From contig CAVWXY010000019.1 in assembly GCA_963758945.1 (NCBI GenBank), positions 18,361-82,360 on the forward strand: a stretch of DNA of 64,000 nucleotides, in the 5' to 3' direction. A program made the translations under genes and the position numbers. The DNA comes from VAZQ01 sp963758945. Lineage in GTDB: Bacteria > Pseudomonadota > Alphaproteobacteria > Rhizobiales > Xanthobacteraceae. The first letter of the stretch is position 1. Each line of letters opens with the position of its first letter. Under the pieces are notes generated by a model. That model did no database searches and had not been told where the DNA came from. It saw nothing but the letters and a program-made list of their open reading frames with translations. Of this stretch, positions 25,441 to 34,330 are shown one piece after another.

Positions 25441-26052
25441 ATGAAGCTTTACGACGGAGGGCGGGCGCCCAATCCGCGACGCACGCGAGTCTTCCTGGCG
25501 GAGAAGGGCATCAAGCTGCCTCTGGAGCAGGTCGATCTCGGCGCCATGCAGCAGAAGTCGCCCGCCTATGCGGCGATCAATCCCATGCAACGGGTGCCTG
25601 CGCTCGTCCTCGACGACGGTACGGTGATTACCGAATCGATCGCGATCTGCCGCTACTTCGAGGCGCTCCACCCGGAACCACCGCTGTTCGGGCGAGGTGC
25701 CTTGGAGATTGCGCGTGTCGAGATGTGGAACCGGCGGCTCGAGCTGCATTTCCTGCTTCCGGTCGCCCACGTGTTTCGCAACTCGCACCCCGCGATGAAG
25801 GACATGGAGGTGCCGCAGGTCCCAGCCTGGGCCGATGCCAACAAGCCGCGCATCCTGGAGTTCATGACCCTGCTCGATGCCGAGCTGAAAGACCGCTCGT
25901 TCGTCGCGGGCGACGCCTTCACCGTGGCCGACATCACCGGCCTTGTCACCGTCGACTTCATGAAGCCGGCGAAGCTTGTCGTGCCGGACGAGCTCGGCAA
26001 TCTCAAACGTTGGCACGCCGCGGTGTCCGCGCGACCGAGCGCCGCAGCCTGA
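25441..26052 (+). CDS. Glutathione S-transferase family protein
   Basis: This 203-residue cytosolic protein has a thioredoxin-like N-terminal domain (KLYDGGRAPNPRRTRVFLAEKG, then NPMQRVPALVLDDGTVITESIAICRYFE with the glutathione-binding VP and ES residues). An all-helical C-terminal domain follows with FVAGDAFTVADITGLV. The active-site position seems to carry Asn/Arg rather than a clear Ser or Cys, so the reaction is uncertain. GGGAGATCCC precedes ATG 25441. The MBL gene begins 2 bp after its stop, so the two are likely co-transcribed. Confidence 0.88.
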   Translation: MKLYDGGRAPNPRRTRVFLAEKGIKLPLEQVDLGAMQQKSPAYAAINPMQRVPALVLDDGTVITESIAICRYFEALHPEPPLFGRGALEIARVEMWNRRLELHFLLPVAHVFRNSHPAMKDMEVPQVPAWADANKPRILEFMTLLDAELKDRSFVAGDAFTVADITGLVTVDFMKPAKLVVPDELGNLKRWHAAVSARPSAAA

Positions 26053-26054
26053 CG

Positions 26055-26798
26055 ATGCGCCTCACGGTCCTAGGATCAGGCGATGCCTTCGGCTCCGGCG
26101 GCCGGTTCAATACCTGTTTCTTGCTCGAAACCGCCAAGTCCACGCTGCTTGTGGATTGCGGCGCCTCCTCGCTGGTCGCGCTCAAGGCGCGCGGCATCGA
26201 CCCCAATCGCATCGATGGCATCGTGCTGTCACACCTTCATGGCGATCACTTCGGCGCGATTCCCTTTCTCCTGCTCGACGCCCAATTTCTTGGGGAGCGC
26301 GAACGGCCGCTGTTGATCGCCGGCCCGGCCGGCACACGCGCGCGCATCGACGCGGCGCTCGAAGTATTCTTTCCGCGGTCCAGCACCAACAAGTGGCGGT
26401 TTTCCTGGGATGTCTTGGAGATCGAGGTCGGGCGGCCGACCGAGGTGTTGGGCCATACGGTCACGACCACCGAGGTTCTGCATTATTCGGGCGCGGCCTC
26501 GACCGCGCTTCGGCTCTCCGACGGGGTTTCGCTGTTCGCCTATTCCGGCGACACCGAATGGGTCGACGCGCTCGTGTCGGTCGCGGAAGGCGCGGATCTC
26601 TTCATCGTTGAGTGCTACGGTTATTCCGGCCGTCTCACCGGCCACCTCACCTGGGAGGTGATCAAGGCGCGGCTGCCCGATCTGCGGGCGGGGCGGATCA
26701 TGCTCACGCACATGAGCCCGATCATGCTCGCCCGCATCGACGAAGCCAGGGCCGCCGGTGCGCTCGTGGCCGAGGACGGGCTGGTGATCGAGGTGTAG
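26055..26798 (+). CDS. MBL-fold metallohydrolase (RNase Z-like / phosphodiesterase-like)
   Basis: This protein of 247 residues has the binuclear zinc site of beta-lactamase-fold hydrolases: HLHGDH in SHLHGDHFGAIP, HYSG, YSGDTEW and a C-terminal LTHMSP. The short length and GSGDAFGSGGRFNTCF start resemble RNase Z-like or ribonuclease BN-related hydrolases lacking the exosite arm. It probably hydrolyses a phosphodiester or lactone. The gene starts 2 bp after the GST stop. Confidence 0.85.
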   Translation: MRLTVLGSGDAFGSGGRFNTCFLLETAKSTLLVDCGASSLVALKARGIDPNRIDGIVLSHLHGDHFGAIPFLLLDAQFLGERERPLLIAGPAGTRARIDAALEVFFPRSSTNKWRFSWDVLEIEVGRPTEVLGHTVTTTEVLHYSGAASTALRLSDGVSLFAYSGDTEWVDALVSVAEGADLFIVECYGYSGRLTGHLTWEVIKARLPDLRAGRIMLTHMSPIMLARIDEARAAGALVAEDGLVIEV

Positions 26799-26806
26799 GC
26801 CCCGGG

Positions 26807-27135
26807 ATGCCCCTGCAGGCCCTCGCCGCGATCGATATGCAGCGCTGGATGTTTCAGCTTCCAGACCGCGCGGCGCAGCTTGCCGCCGTCCTACCGGCCA
26901 TCAATAGGCTGGCTGCCGATTTCGCGGCGTCCGGGCTGCCCGTGTTCGATGTGCGCGTGCTCCACAAGCCTGACCGCAGCACCTGGTCTCGCCTGATGCT
27001 CAAATACGACGTGCCGTGCATGATTCAAGGAACCGCCGAGGCCGAGCCGGTCGACGGGTTACATCTACCGGCCGCCGCCCGGCCGATTGGCAAGACCGCA
27101 AACAGCGCCTTCCTGACGGCGAGGGCGTTGTCGTC
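26807..27135 (+). pseudogene. Truncated isochorismatase-like cysteine hydrolase
   Basis: The first 100 or so residues match cysteine hydrolases of the isochorismatase family: LAAIDMQRWMFQLPDRAAQL with the catalytic Asp, FDVRVLHKPDRSTWSRLMLK, and ARPIGKTANSAF with the catalytic Lys. The text then runs out at about 27120 and the frame continues only as antisense of the next gene. The half with the nucleophilic Cys is missing, so no activity is expected. The cause appears to be a deletion that joined this gene to the 3' end of the convergent dehydrogenase gene. Confidence 0.7.
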
Positions 27136-28005
27136 TCACCGCTCCAGCCGGGCGATCAGGCTCGAGGTATCCCAGCGCCGGCCGCCCATCTTCTGAACTT
27201 CGGCATAGAACTGGTCGACCAGCGCGCTGACCGGCAGGCTGGCGCCGTTCTTGCGCGCTTCGCTCAGGCAGATGGCGAGATCCTTGCGCATCCAGTCGAC
27301 CGCGAAGCCGAAATCGAACTTGCCGGCCGCCATGGTCTTGTAGCGGTTTTCCATTTGCCAGGACTGCGCCGCGCCCTTGGAAATGGTTTCGATCACCGCG
27401 TCGATATCGAGCCCCGCCTGCTTGGCGAAGTGGATGCCTTCGGAGAGCCCCTGCACCAGTCCGGCAATGCAGATCTGGTTGACCATCTTGGTGAGCTGGC
27501 CGGCGCCGGCTTCCCCGAGCAGCTTGCACATGCGGGCATAGGCGGCGATCACTTTCTCCGCGCGGGCATAGGGCTCGGCGTCGCCGCCGCACATCACGGT
27601 CAGCGTGCCGTTCTCGGCGCCGGCCTGACCGCCGGACACCGGCGCATCGACGAAGTCGAAACCGCGCTTCTTGGCCTCGGCATGGAGCTCGCGCGCGATC
27701 TCGGCGGAAGCGGTGGTGTGGTCCACGAACACGCCGCCCTTCCTGACGCCGTGGAAGGCGCCATCCGGCCCGAGCGTGACCTCGCGCAGATCGTTGTCAT
27801 TGCCGACGCAGCACATCACGAAGTCCTGGCCTTCGGCCGCGGCCTTGGGTGTCGGCGCGCTCTTCCCGCCGTGCTGGTCCACCCACCGCTCGGCCTTCGC
27901 CGCGGTGCGGTTATAGACGGTGACCTCGTGGCCGCCCTTGTTCCTGAGGTGCCCCGCCATGGGATAGCCCATGACGCCGAGACCGAGAAAAGCCACCTTC
28001 GCCAT
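27136..28005 (-). CDS. NAD(P)-dependent beta-hydroxyacid dehydrogenase (3-hydroxyisobutyrate dehydrogenase family)
   Basis: This protein of 289 residues has the Rossmann start KVAFLGLGVMGYPMAGHL, the substrate-binding DAPVSGGQAGAENGTLTVM, the catalytic Lys in GAGQLTKMVNQIC, and the helical C-terminal half with FAVDWMRKDLAICL. The family includes 3-hydroxyisobutyrate, tartronate semialdehyde and glyoxylate/succinic semialdehyde reductases, and sequence alone does not separate these here. It lies alone on the minus strand and converges with the truncated isochorismatase. Confidence 0.9.
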   Translation of the reverse strand: MAKVAFLGLGVMGYPMAGHLRNKGGHEVTVYNRTAAKAERWVDQHGGKSAPTPKAAAEGQDFVMCCVGNDNDLREVTLGPDGAFHGVRKGGVFVDHTTASAEIARELHAEAKKRGFDFVDAPVSGGQAGAENGTLTVMCGGDAEPYARAEKVIAAYARMCKLLGEAGAGQLTKMVNQICIAGLVQGLSEGIHFAKQAGLDIDAVIETISKGAAQSWQMENRYKTMAAGKFDFGFAVDWMRKDLAICLSEARKNGASLPVSALVDQFYAEVQKMGGRRWDTSSLIARLER

Positions 28006-28170
28006 CCTGTCCTCCCTCGCGCGCCCGGCACGCGCCCGTAGCGATGCCTATATGGTGGAGTGATTGCGACGGCGCGGCGGCGGCGTCAACCGGCAGGTCG
28101 CGTTGACCGCGGCCGCGCGGCGCTTATGGTGCCGCCCGGGAACGGCGCCCCCCGGATGGAGAACGGTGCG

Positions 28171-29295
28171 ATGGCAGTGAGCAAGGAGCAGGTGCTGGCA
28201 AGCCTCGAGGGGGTGCGCTCGCCCGATGGAACTCCGCTGCCCAAGACCGGCACGCTGTCGGAGGTGGTGGCGGGCGAGGGCAAGGTGTTCTTTTCCATTA
28301 GCGTCGATGCCGCCGAGGTTAAGGGGTGGGAGGCGGTGCGCAAACGCGCCGAGGAGGCCGTGCGCGCGCTGCCGGGCGTGCAATCCGCGCTCGTGGCACT
28401 GACGGCGGAGCGCAAGGCGTCCGCGCCCTCGTCGTCGCCGCGCCCGGCAGGCGGCGCGCCGCGGAACGCGCCGCGCGGCGAATCCGTGCAGGGCGTGCCG
28501 GGCGTCGAGGCGATCATCGCGGTCGCGTCGGGCAAGGGCGGCGTCGGCAAGTCGACCACCGCGGTCAATCTCGCGCTCGGCCTTGCCGCGCTCGGGCTCA
28601 AGGTCGGCGTGCTCGACGCCGATATCTACGGCCCGTCGCTGCCGAAGCTTCTCGCCATCAAGGAGCGCCCGCAGACGCTCGGCGGCACGCGGCTCAAGCC
28701 GATCACGCGCTACGGCCTCACCGTCATGTCGATCGGCTTCCTCATCGACGAGGATACCCCGATGATCTGGCGCGGCCCGATGGTGATCTCGGCGCTCACC
28801 CAGATGCTGCGCGAGGTCGAGTGGGGCATGCTCGACGTGATGGTCGTGGACATGCCGCCCGGCACCGGCGACGCCCAGCTCACGATGGCGCAGCAGGTGC
28901 CGCTCAAGGGCGCGGTCATCGTGTCCACGCCGCAGGACCTGGCGCTCGTCGACGCCCGGCGCGGCGTCGCCATGTTCAAGCGCGTCAACGTTCCGGTGCT
29001 CGGCATGGTCGAGAACATGAGCTATTTCCTCTGTCCGGACTGCGGCACGCGCTCGGAGATTTTCGGCCATGGCGGCGCGCGCCAGGAGGCGGAGCGCCTC
29101 GGCGTGCCCTTCCTCGGCGAAGTGCCGCTGCACATGGCGATTCGCGAAAAGTCGGATGCCGGCCTGCCGGTGGTGGCGACCGAGCCCGACGGCCCGCACG
29201 CGCGGATCTATCGCGACATCGCCGCCAAGGTGCGTGATCAACTCCAGGGCGGCGCCGCCGGCCGCGCCGCGCCGAAGATCGTGATCGAGGCTTGA
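28171..29295 (+). CDS. apbC: Mrp/NBP35-type P-loop ATPase, iron-sulfur carrier protein (ApbC)
   Basis: This protein of 374 residues carries iron-sulfur clusters to apoproteins. The N-terminal 90 residues are a DUF59/MIP18-like domain (VLASLEGVRSPDGTPLPKTG). After a Pro/Ala-rich linker the MinD-like ATPase has the deviant Walker A SGKGGVGKSTTAVNLA, DADIYGPSLPKLL, DMPPGTGDAQLT and the cluster-binding CPDC motif. ATG 28171 follows GGAG. An ATG at 28156 is also in frame. It is a single gene flanked by divergent or convergent neighbours. Confidence 0.92.
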   Translation: MAVSKEQVLASLEGVRSPDGTPLPKTGTLSEVVAGEGKVFFSISVDAAEVKGWEAVRKRAEEAVRALPGVQSALVALTAERKASAPSSSPRPAGGAPRNAPRGESVQGVPGVEAIIAVASGKGGVGKSTTAVNLALGLAALGLKVGVLDADIYGPSLPKLLAIKERPQTLGGTRLKPITRYGLTVMSIGFLIDEDTPMIWRGPMVISALTQMLREVEWGMLDVMVVDMPPGTGDAQLTMAQQVPLKGAVIVSTPQDLALVDARRGVAMFKRVNVPVLGMVENMSYFLCPDCGTRSEIFGHGGARQEAERLGVPFLGEVPLHMAIREKSDAGLPVVATEPDGPHARIYRDIAAKVRDQLQGGAAGRAAPKIVIEA

Positions 29296-29358
29296 TCGGT
29301 AACGTGTCCGGACGGACGTGCGGGCGGGCTAAGCGCCGCGGCCCGCCGGCGCAGCCGG

Positions 29359-30201
29359 CTATGGCGCGCCGAACAGGATCCGCAGCCGCCGTTTCGTTCC
29401 TTGCGCCCGCCGCAGGTCGCGCAGCAAGCGGCCCCACTCGAAGAAGTTCACCGTCAACGGGTTCTGCGAGGGCAGGGGCGCGCGCAGCCCGAAGCGCAGC
29501 TTCTCGTCCCCCGGCGCGGCGGCGAAGGTCCCGAACAGGCGGTCCCAGACGACGAAGACGCCGGCGAAGTTCTTGTCGAGGCAGGCCGCGTTCGCGGCAT
29601 GGTGCACGCGGTGATGGGTCGGCGTGTTGAGCACCCATTCGAGCGCGCCCAGGCGGGGCGCGTGCTCGGTGTGAAGAAAGAATTGATAAAGCAGGTTGAG
29701 CACGATCGTGGCCATGATCGCGAGCGGATGGAAGCCGACGAGCGCCAGCGGCAGGAAGAAGACCACCGCGCCCGACAGCGGCCCGGTCCAGCCCAGGCGG
29801 ACCGCCGCGGTGAGGTTGAAACTCGTGGTCGAATGATGCACCGCATGCGTCGCCCATAGGACTCGCACCCGGTGCGCGGCGCGGTGGAACCAATAATCGG
29901 CAAAGTCGACGAGTACGAACAGCACGGCCAGTGCGACGACGCTGGTCGAGGGGATGTCGAGCACCCGGAACTGGTAGGCCAGATAGAGGGGAAGCGCGAC
30001 CAGCAGGGAAGCCGCCGGGCGCATCAGCTGATTGCCGATCGCAGTCGCAATCGAGGCTGCCGCTTCCTCGAGATCGTGGCTGTCGACGTCGTGCAGCGCG
30101 ATCCGAATGTAGAGCCATTCCGCCAGCATGGTTGCGAAGGTGAGCAGTGGAATGAGCCGCAGCGCGGGATATTGGGCGGCAAGGCTCATCAGCTCGGTCA
30201 C
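29359..30201 (-). CDS. Sterol desaturase / fatty acid hydroxylase family membrane protein
   Basis: This protein of 280 residues has several membrane helices and the histidine motifs of the di-iron hydroxylase superfamily: HRAAH in DYWFHRAAHRVRVLWATH, HAVHH, and HRVHHAAN toward the C-terminus. It would hydroxylate or desaturate a lipid, sterol, hopanoid or carotenoid. The GTG at 30201 is preceded by GGAG at about 7 bases and is preferred to the longer frame whose extra N-terminus is low-complexity. It is divergent from the response-regulator gene. Confidence 0.85.
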   Translation of the reverse strand: MTELMSLAAQYPALRLIPLLTFATMLAEWLYIRIALHDVDSHDLEEAAASIATAIGNQLMRPAASLLVALPLYLAYQFRVLDIPSTSVVALAVLFVLVDFADYWFHRAAHRVRVLWATHAVHHSTTSFNLTAAVRLGWTGPLSGAVVFFLPLALVGFHPLAIMATIVLNLLYQFFLHTEHAPRLGALEWVLNTPTHHRVHHAANAACLDKNFAGVFVVWDRLFGTFAAAPGDEKLRFGLRAPLPSQNPLTVNFFEWGRLLRDLRRAQGTKRRLRILFGAP

Positions 30202-30370
30202 GCTGAGCTCCGATCCATGCGAGTGGGCACCGGGCCGGCTGCGCGGGGGCTGGGGGGACGGCCGGCCCGGTGCCTGGTCGCGCTCGGCTCTGAGCAGGGC
30301 GCGACGACGACGATTGGAACAAGGAGCAAGCTCGCGCATTCGCTTTGCCGGAATGTTTCAGCGTGGGATC

Positions 30371-30390
30371 GATTTGTAACGATTTGTAAC
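30371..30390 (+). promoter_or_regulatory. Perfect tandem repeat GATTTGTAAC x2 upstream of two-component operon
   Basis: Two identical 10-base units lie 50 bp before the response-regulator start, giving TGTAAC boxes spaced one helical turn apart. OmpR-family regulators bind such direct repeats as tandem dimers. The position suggests autoregulation of the two-component operon, or of the divergent desaturase gene. This is inferred from pattern and place only. Confidence 0.5.
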
Positions 30391-30440
30391 GCCGTGGCGT
30401 TCGATATTGCCTGTGCTCTTTTCGCATCTAGAGTGCCGGC

Positions 30441-31155
30441 ATGAACGGCAAGTCCATTCTCTTCGTCGAGGATGACCGCGACATCCGCGCACTGCTGGCC
30501 GATTTTCTCGTGCGCGAGGGCTTCATCGTCGAGGTTGCCGAGGATGGCGCCGCCGTCGACCGTGCGCTCGCCCGCACGAAGCCCGACCTCGTGATCCTCG
30601 ACATCATGCTGCCGGGAGAGGACGGCCTGTCGATCTGCCGGCGGCTGCGGGCGCGCAGCGCGGTGCCCATCATCATGCTGACCGCCAGGAGCGACGACGT
30701 CGATCGCATCGTCGGGCTCGAGCTCGGCGCCGATGATTATCTCGGCAAGCCGTTCAATCCGCGCGAGCTGCTGGCACGAATTCGCGCCGTCCTGCGTCGC
30801 ATCGATCGGCCGGGCGTCTGCCACGCCCGCGCACCGACGCCGATCGTTCGCGCGCTTCGTCATCGATCTCGACGCCCGCAGCGTCGAGACCAGGGACGGC
30901 ACGCGCGTCCCGCTGACGTCGTCCGAATTCGACCTGCTCGCCTGCTTCATCGAGCGGCCGCGCCGGGTACTTACCCGCGACCAGCTGTTGGACTGGACGC
31001 GCGGCCGCAGCGCCGATCCGTTCGACCGCACCATCGACGTCACCGTCAGCCGGCTGCGCAAGAAGCTCGAAGGCGCCGATCCGGCCGCGGCCGCGGTCGT
31101 GACCACGGTGCGCAACGGCGGCTATCTGTTTTCCGCCGAAGTCGTGGATCTCTGA
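30441..31155 (+). pseudogene. OmpR-family response regulator, one frameshift
   Basis: The receiver domain is complete (LFVEDDRDIR, phosphoacceptor in LVILDIMLPGEDG, MLTARSDD, LGKPFNPRELLARI). At about 30811 one extra G in GCCGGGCGTC moves the frame. The winged-helix DNA-binding domain (FVIDLDARSVETRDGTRVPL, LTSSEFDLLACF, RVLTRDQLLDW, TIDVTVSRLRKKLE, TVRNGGYLF) continues in the next frame to 31155. Correcting one base gives about 237 residues, the normal size. Both parts are well conserved, so a sequencing error is the easiest explanation. The kinase starts 3 bp downstream. The function is to regulate transcription in response to that kinase. Confidence 0.85.
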
Positions 31156-31157
31156 TC

Positions 31158-32498
31158 ATGCGGCGGCTCGGCCTGGTCTGGCGGGTCGCGCTGATCGTGA
31201 TCGCGGCACTCGTCGCCATCCAGATGGTTGCGGCGGCGGCCTATTACGTCCAGCGCGGCCGCGCCACCGAGTCGGGCTTCCGGGTGCCGCTGCCCGACCA
31301 GATCGCGGCGATCGTGCAGCTCGTCGAGCGCGCGCCGCCCGAGCAGCGTACGCTCGTGCTGCGCATCGCCAACGGGGCGGGGCTGCGCGTCGCGATCGAA
31401 CGCCACGCACCCCCCGAGCCCCACCCGTTGCAGCGGGCGCCGTGGATCGAAGCCGCGGTGGCGCGCTATCTCGGCGAGAGCGGCGAGGGCGCGCTGCGGG
31501 CGTACTATATCGGCGCCCAAAGCGATCGCCCGACATTGGAAACATTCAGCGTCAGGCCGATACGTATCGTCTATCCGCTTCCCGGCGGCGGCGTGCTCGT
31601 GGCCGAGACGCTCGACGAGCTCACCGTGCAGGTTCTCGGCTTGCCGCCCGGATTCTGGGCCGGCATCATCGGATTTGCCGTGGCCGCGCTCGCACTCTAC
31701 GCGGTCGTGCGGGAGACGAGCCCGCTGGCACGGCTGGCGCGATCGGTCGAGCGTTTCGGCGAGGCGATCGAGCCCGTGGCCGTGCCCGAGCGCGGCGCGC
31801 GGGAAGTGCGCGCGCTGACCGGCGCCTTCAATCGCATGCAGTCGCGCATCGCCGAGCTCGTGCGCGGCCGCACCTTCATGCTGGCCGCGATATCGCACGA
31901 TCTGCGAACCTATTTGACCCGGCTGCGGCTGCGGGTGGAGATGGTGCCGGACGCCGACATCCGCGAGCGCGCGACGCGCGACGTCGAAGACATGAACGCC
32001 CTGCTCGAGGATGCGCTCGCCTTCGCCCGTACCTCGTTCAACGGCACCGCCCGTGAAGCCGTCGACGTCGTCGGGATCGTGCGCCACGAATGCGCCGAGC
32101 GCGCCGCGACCGGTGGCGCCGTGCGCGCGGAATTGCCGCCCGGGCGCGTGATCGTCGCCGGCGAGCGAGCCGCGCTCGCGCGCGTGGTCGGCAACCTAAT
32201 CGACAATGCGCTCAAATACGGTCGAGAGGCGGACGTGTCGGTGGTCGCAGGCACGGGCGCGGTCGAGATCATGGTGGACGACCGTGGCCCTGGCATCCCG
32301 TCGGGCGAGCGTCAGCGGATCTTCGAGCCGTTCCTGCGTCTCGATCCGTCGCGTAACCGCGAGCGGGGCGGCGCCGGATTGGGCCTCGCCATCGCCCGGC
32401 ACCTGATCCAGCACCATGGCGGCGCGATCGCGGTCGAGGACCGCCCGGGCGGCGGCGCGCGATTCCGCGTCTCGCTGCCCATTGCGGCCGCGGCATGA
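31158..32498 (+). CDS. EnvZ-like membrane sensor histidine kinase
   Basis: This 446-residue kinase has two membrane helices (about residues 8-28 and 168-188), with a periplasmic sensor of about 140 residues between them. HAMP and HisKA follow, with phosphoacceptor His in MLAAISHDLRTYLTRLRLR, then the ATPase domain with NLIDNALKYG, DDRGPGIP and GAGLGLAIA. It starts 3 bp after the response-regulator stop and should phosphorylate it. The stimulus is unknown. The nearby sterol desaturase might be a target because the TGTAAC repeats lie between the two units. Confidence 0.9.
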   Translation: MRRLGLVWRVALIVIAALVAIQMVAAAAYYVQRGRATESGFRVPLPDQIAAIVQLVERAPPEQRTLVLRIANGAGLRVAIERHAPPEPHPLQRAPWIEAAVARYLGESGEGALRAYYIGAQSDRPTLETFSVRPIRIVYPLPGGGVLVAETLDELTVQVLGLPPGFWAGIIGFAVAALALYAVVRETSPLARLARSVERFGEAIEPVAVPERGAREVRALTGAFNRMQSRIAELVRGRTFMLAAISHDLRTYLTRLRLRVEMVPDADIRERATRDVEDMNALLEDALAFARTSFNGTAREAVDVVGIVRHECAERAATGGAVRAELPPGRVIVAGERAALARVVGNLIDNALKYGREADVSVVAGTGAVEIMVDDRGPGIPSGERQRIFEPFLRLDPSRNRERGGAGLGLAIARHLIQHHGGAIAVEDRPGGGARFRVSLPIAAAA

Positions 32499-32517
32499 TC
32501 GGGCGTCCGCAGACCGA

Positions 32518-33180
32518 TCAATCCTCCGCCCACATTCGCAGCAGATTGGCGAACGATTTCGAGATCAGGTCGAACTCGGCCGATTTGCCTTCGCGCGCGA
32601 ACAGCTGCCGCCTTGCGGTGTCGAGATCGAACAGGAGCTCGCGGCGCGCCGGATCGCGCACGAAGCTTCTCGCCCAGCCGACCGCGGCGAGCCTTGCCCC
32701 GCGCGTCACGTCGGCGACACGGTGGAGCGAGGTGGCGGAATAGGCGACGAGCCCGCCTGCAGCGAGCTTGAATGTCTCCTCGCCCGCCGCACTTTCGATG
32801 ACGAGGTCGCCGCCGTCGTAGCTCGCGGGGTCGGAGAGAAAGAGCGTGAACGAGACGTCGGTGCGCATGCCGCCCATCAACGCGTCGTCGACATGGCTGC
32901 CGTAGCGCATGCCGGTCTCGTAGCGGGAGAACAGCAGCGGCGAGAGCACCTTCGGACGTACCGCGAGGCGAAATACCTCGTTGCCGAGGATGCGCTCGGC
33001 GACGAGCTTGCGGATGGTGGCGAGCGAAGAGTCCGAGCCCGCGGCTTGTCGATTGTGCTTCACCGCGCGGGCCGCAAAACCGGCAGTCGCCGTGCCGTCG
33101 ACGAAGCGCGCGCGTGCGAGCGCGGCGCGCACCGTCTCGGTCTCGTCGGCGGAAAGCACATTGCCGATGACGATTTGCAT
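32518..33180 (-). CDS. PiuC-like Fe(II)/2-oxoglutarate-dependent (PKHD-type) hydroxylase
   Basis: This protein of 220 residues matches the PKHD-type hydroxylases found beside TonB siderophore receptors. The metal and cofactor residues are HVD in RYGSHVDDALMG, the distal His in YSATSLHRVADVTRGARLA, and Arg after it for 2-oxoglutarate. The start at 33180 (MQIVIGNVLSADE) is where family conservation begins. No TonB receptor gene is seen next to it. It converges with the sensor kinase gene. Confidence 0.88.
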   Translation of the reverse strand: MQIVIGNVLSADETETVRAALARARFVDGTATAGFAARAVKHNRQAAGSDSSLATIRKLVAERILGNEVFRLAVRPKVLSPLLFSRYETGMRYGSHVDDALMGGMRTDVSFTLFLSDPASYDGGDLVIESAAGEETFKLAAGGLVAYSATSLHRVADVTRGARLAAVGWARSFVRDPARRELLFDLDTARRQLFAREGKSAEFDLISKSFANLLRMWAED

Positions 33181-33446
33181 CCCGCATTCCCCGGCTGGCC
33201 GACATGATCCGGACGGGTCATCGAACATGAAATCGTGGCTGCCCCGCAAGCGCTCGCGCCGACGGCGGCCGCACAGTTCTCACTGGAATCATTCAAAACT
33301 ACGACGTTACTGGACGGATTCGGGTCGAAACTATATTTATCCGCCGACGCTTTCGAGGGTTGGTGCCCGGCGTTCCGCCGCAAGCGCGAGGCGACGCAAG
33401 TCCGGTCGCCCCGTCGTCGTCAAGACGCTGATCGTCAGGACGTCCG

Positions 33447-34325
33447 ATGCAGACGAAACGCAAGATCTGGCTCGGCATCGGCGCCTTCGTGGTCGTCGGC
33501 GCCGGCGCGGCTGGTGCGGTGGGTCCGCTCGCGGCGCGAACCGGGCTCACGCAGAGCGTGCCGCCCGGCCTGCCGGCCGAGACCGCGAACCCGCTCACGT
33601 CGGCTGCGCCCGTCGTCGTTGCCGAGCACGCCGGCCATGCGCAGGAGGCGGGCGAAGGAGGCGAAGCCGGAGGCCTCGCCAGCCTGCCTCCCGCGCTCGC
33701 CTTTGCCGCGCGCATCGCTTTGCTGCGCGGCCATCTGCTGGTCGGCGACGAATTGGTCAGGCAGCAGCAATGGGCCGCGGCGCTCCCGCATTTCCTCCAT
33801 CCGACCGAGGAGATTTACGGCGATATCAAGGAGCAGCTCGCCCTCTACCAGGTGCCGCCGTTCGACGGCGCGCTCAAGGCGCTCGCCGCCGTGGTCAAGG
33901 CCAGAAAGGGGGGCAGCGACTACGCCCAGGCGCTCAAGTCCGTGAACGATGCGCTCGCCGCCGTGACTGCCGCCATGAAGGCGAAGCAGGAGAACTGGCC
34001 GGGCTTCGTCGTCGAGGCCTCGGTCGAGGCGCTCAAGGCCGCAGCCGGCGAGTACCAAAATGCCATCGTCAACGGCAGGATCGTGAAGCCGGTGGAATAT
34101 CAAGACGCGCGCGGCTTCATCTGGCAGGCGGACCGGATGATCGAGGGCGTCGCTCCGGACTTGCAAAAGAAGGACGCCGCGGCGCTGACCCAGGTCCGGG
34201 CGGGATTGGCCGAGCTGAAGAAGGCTTTCCCCTCGCCCATGCCGCCCAGGACGCCCGTCAAGGACCATGGCGCTGTGCTCGGCGACGTCTCGCGCATCGA
34301 GCTCGCTGCCGGCAAGCTGATGTGA
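33447..34325 (+). CDS. Conserved helical periplasmic protein next to the diheme peroxidase
   Basis: This protein of 292 residues has an N-terminal membrane anchor or signal (IWLGIGAFVVVGAGAAGAVG) and a Gly/Glu-rich linker (AEHAGHAQEAGEGGEAGG). A mainly alpha-helical body of about 220 residues follows, with ALPHFLHPTEEIYGDIKEQL and GFIWQADRMIEGVAPDLQKK. I recognise it only as a conserved hypothetical protein found with MauG-like peroxidases in this order. The His-Pro-Glu-rich helices could bind metal. The peroxidase gene starts 5 bp after its stop, so they are one operon. A role in metal handling or partner binding is a guess. Confidence 0.65.
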   Translation: MQTKRKIWLGIGAFVVVGAGAAGAVGPLAARTGLTQSVPPGLPAETANPLTSAAPVVVAEHAGHAQEAGEGGEAGGLASLPPALAFAARIALLRGHLLVGDELVRQQQWAAALPHFLHPTEEIYGDIKEQLALYQVPPFDGALKALAAVVKARKGGSDYAQALKSVNDALAAVTAAMKAKQENWPGFVVEASVEALKAAAGEYQNAIVNGRIVKPVEYQDARGFIWQADRMIEGVAPDLQKKDAAALTQVRAGLAELKKAFPSPMPPRTPVKDHGAVLGDVSRIELAAGKLM

Positions 34326-34330
34326 GGTCG

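Noticed and set aside
30800..30820. Programmed ribosomal frameshifting in the response regulator and other split genes
   Set aside because: No slippery heptamer or shared signal is seen, and unrelated housekeeping genes show the same kind of break, so sequence errors are simpler.
32981..34330. Long plus-strand frame leading into the diheme peroxidase
   Set aside because: The first part is antisense to the PiuC-like gene and out of frame with the helical protein; the peroxidase has its own start at 34331.
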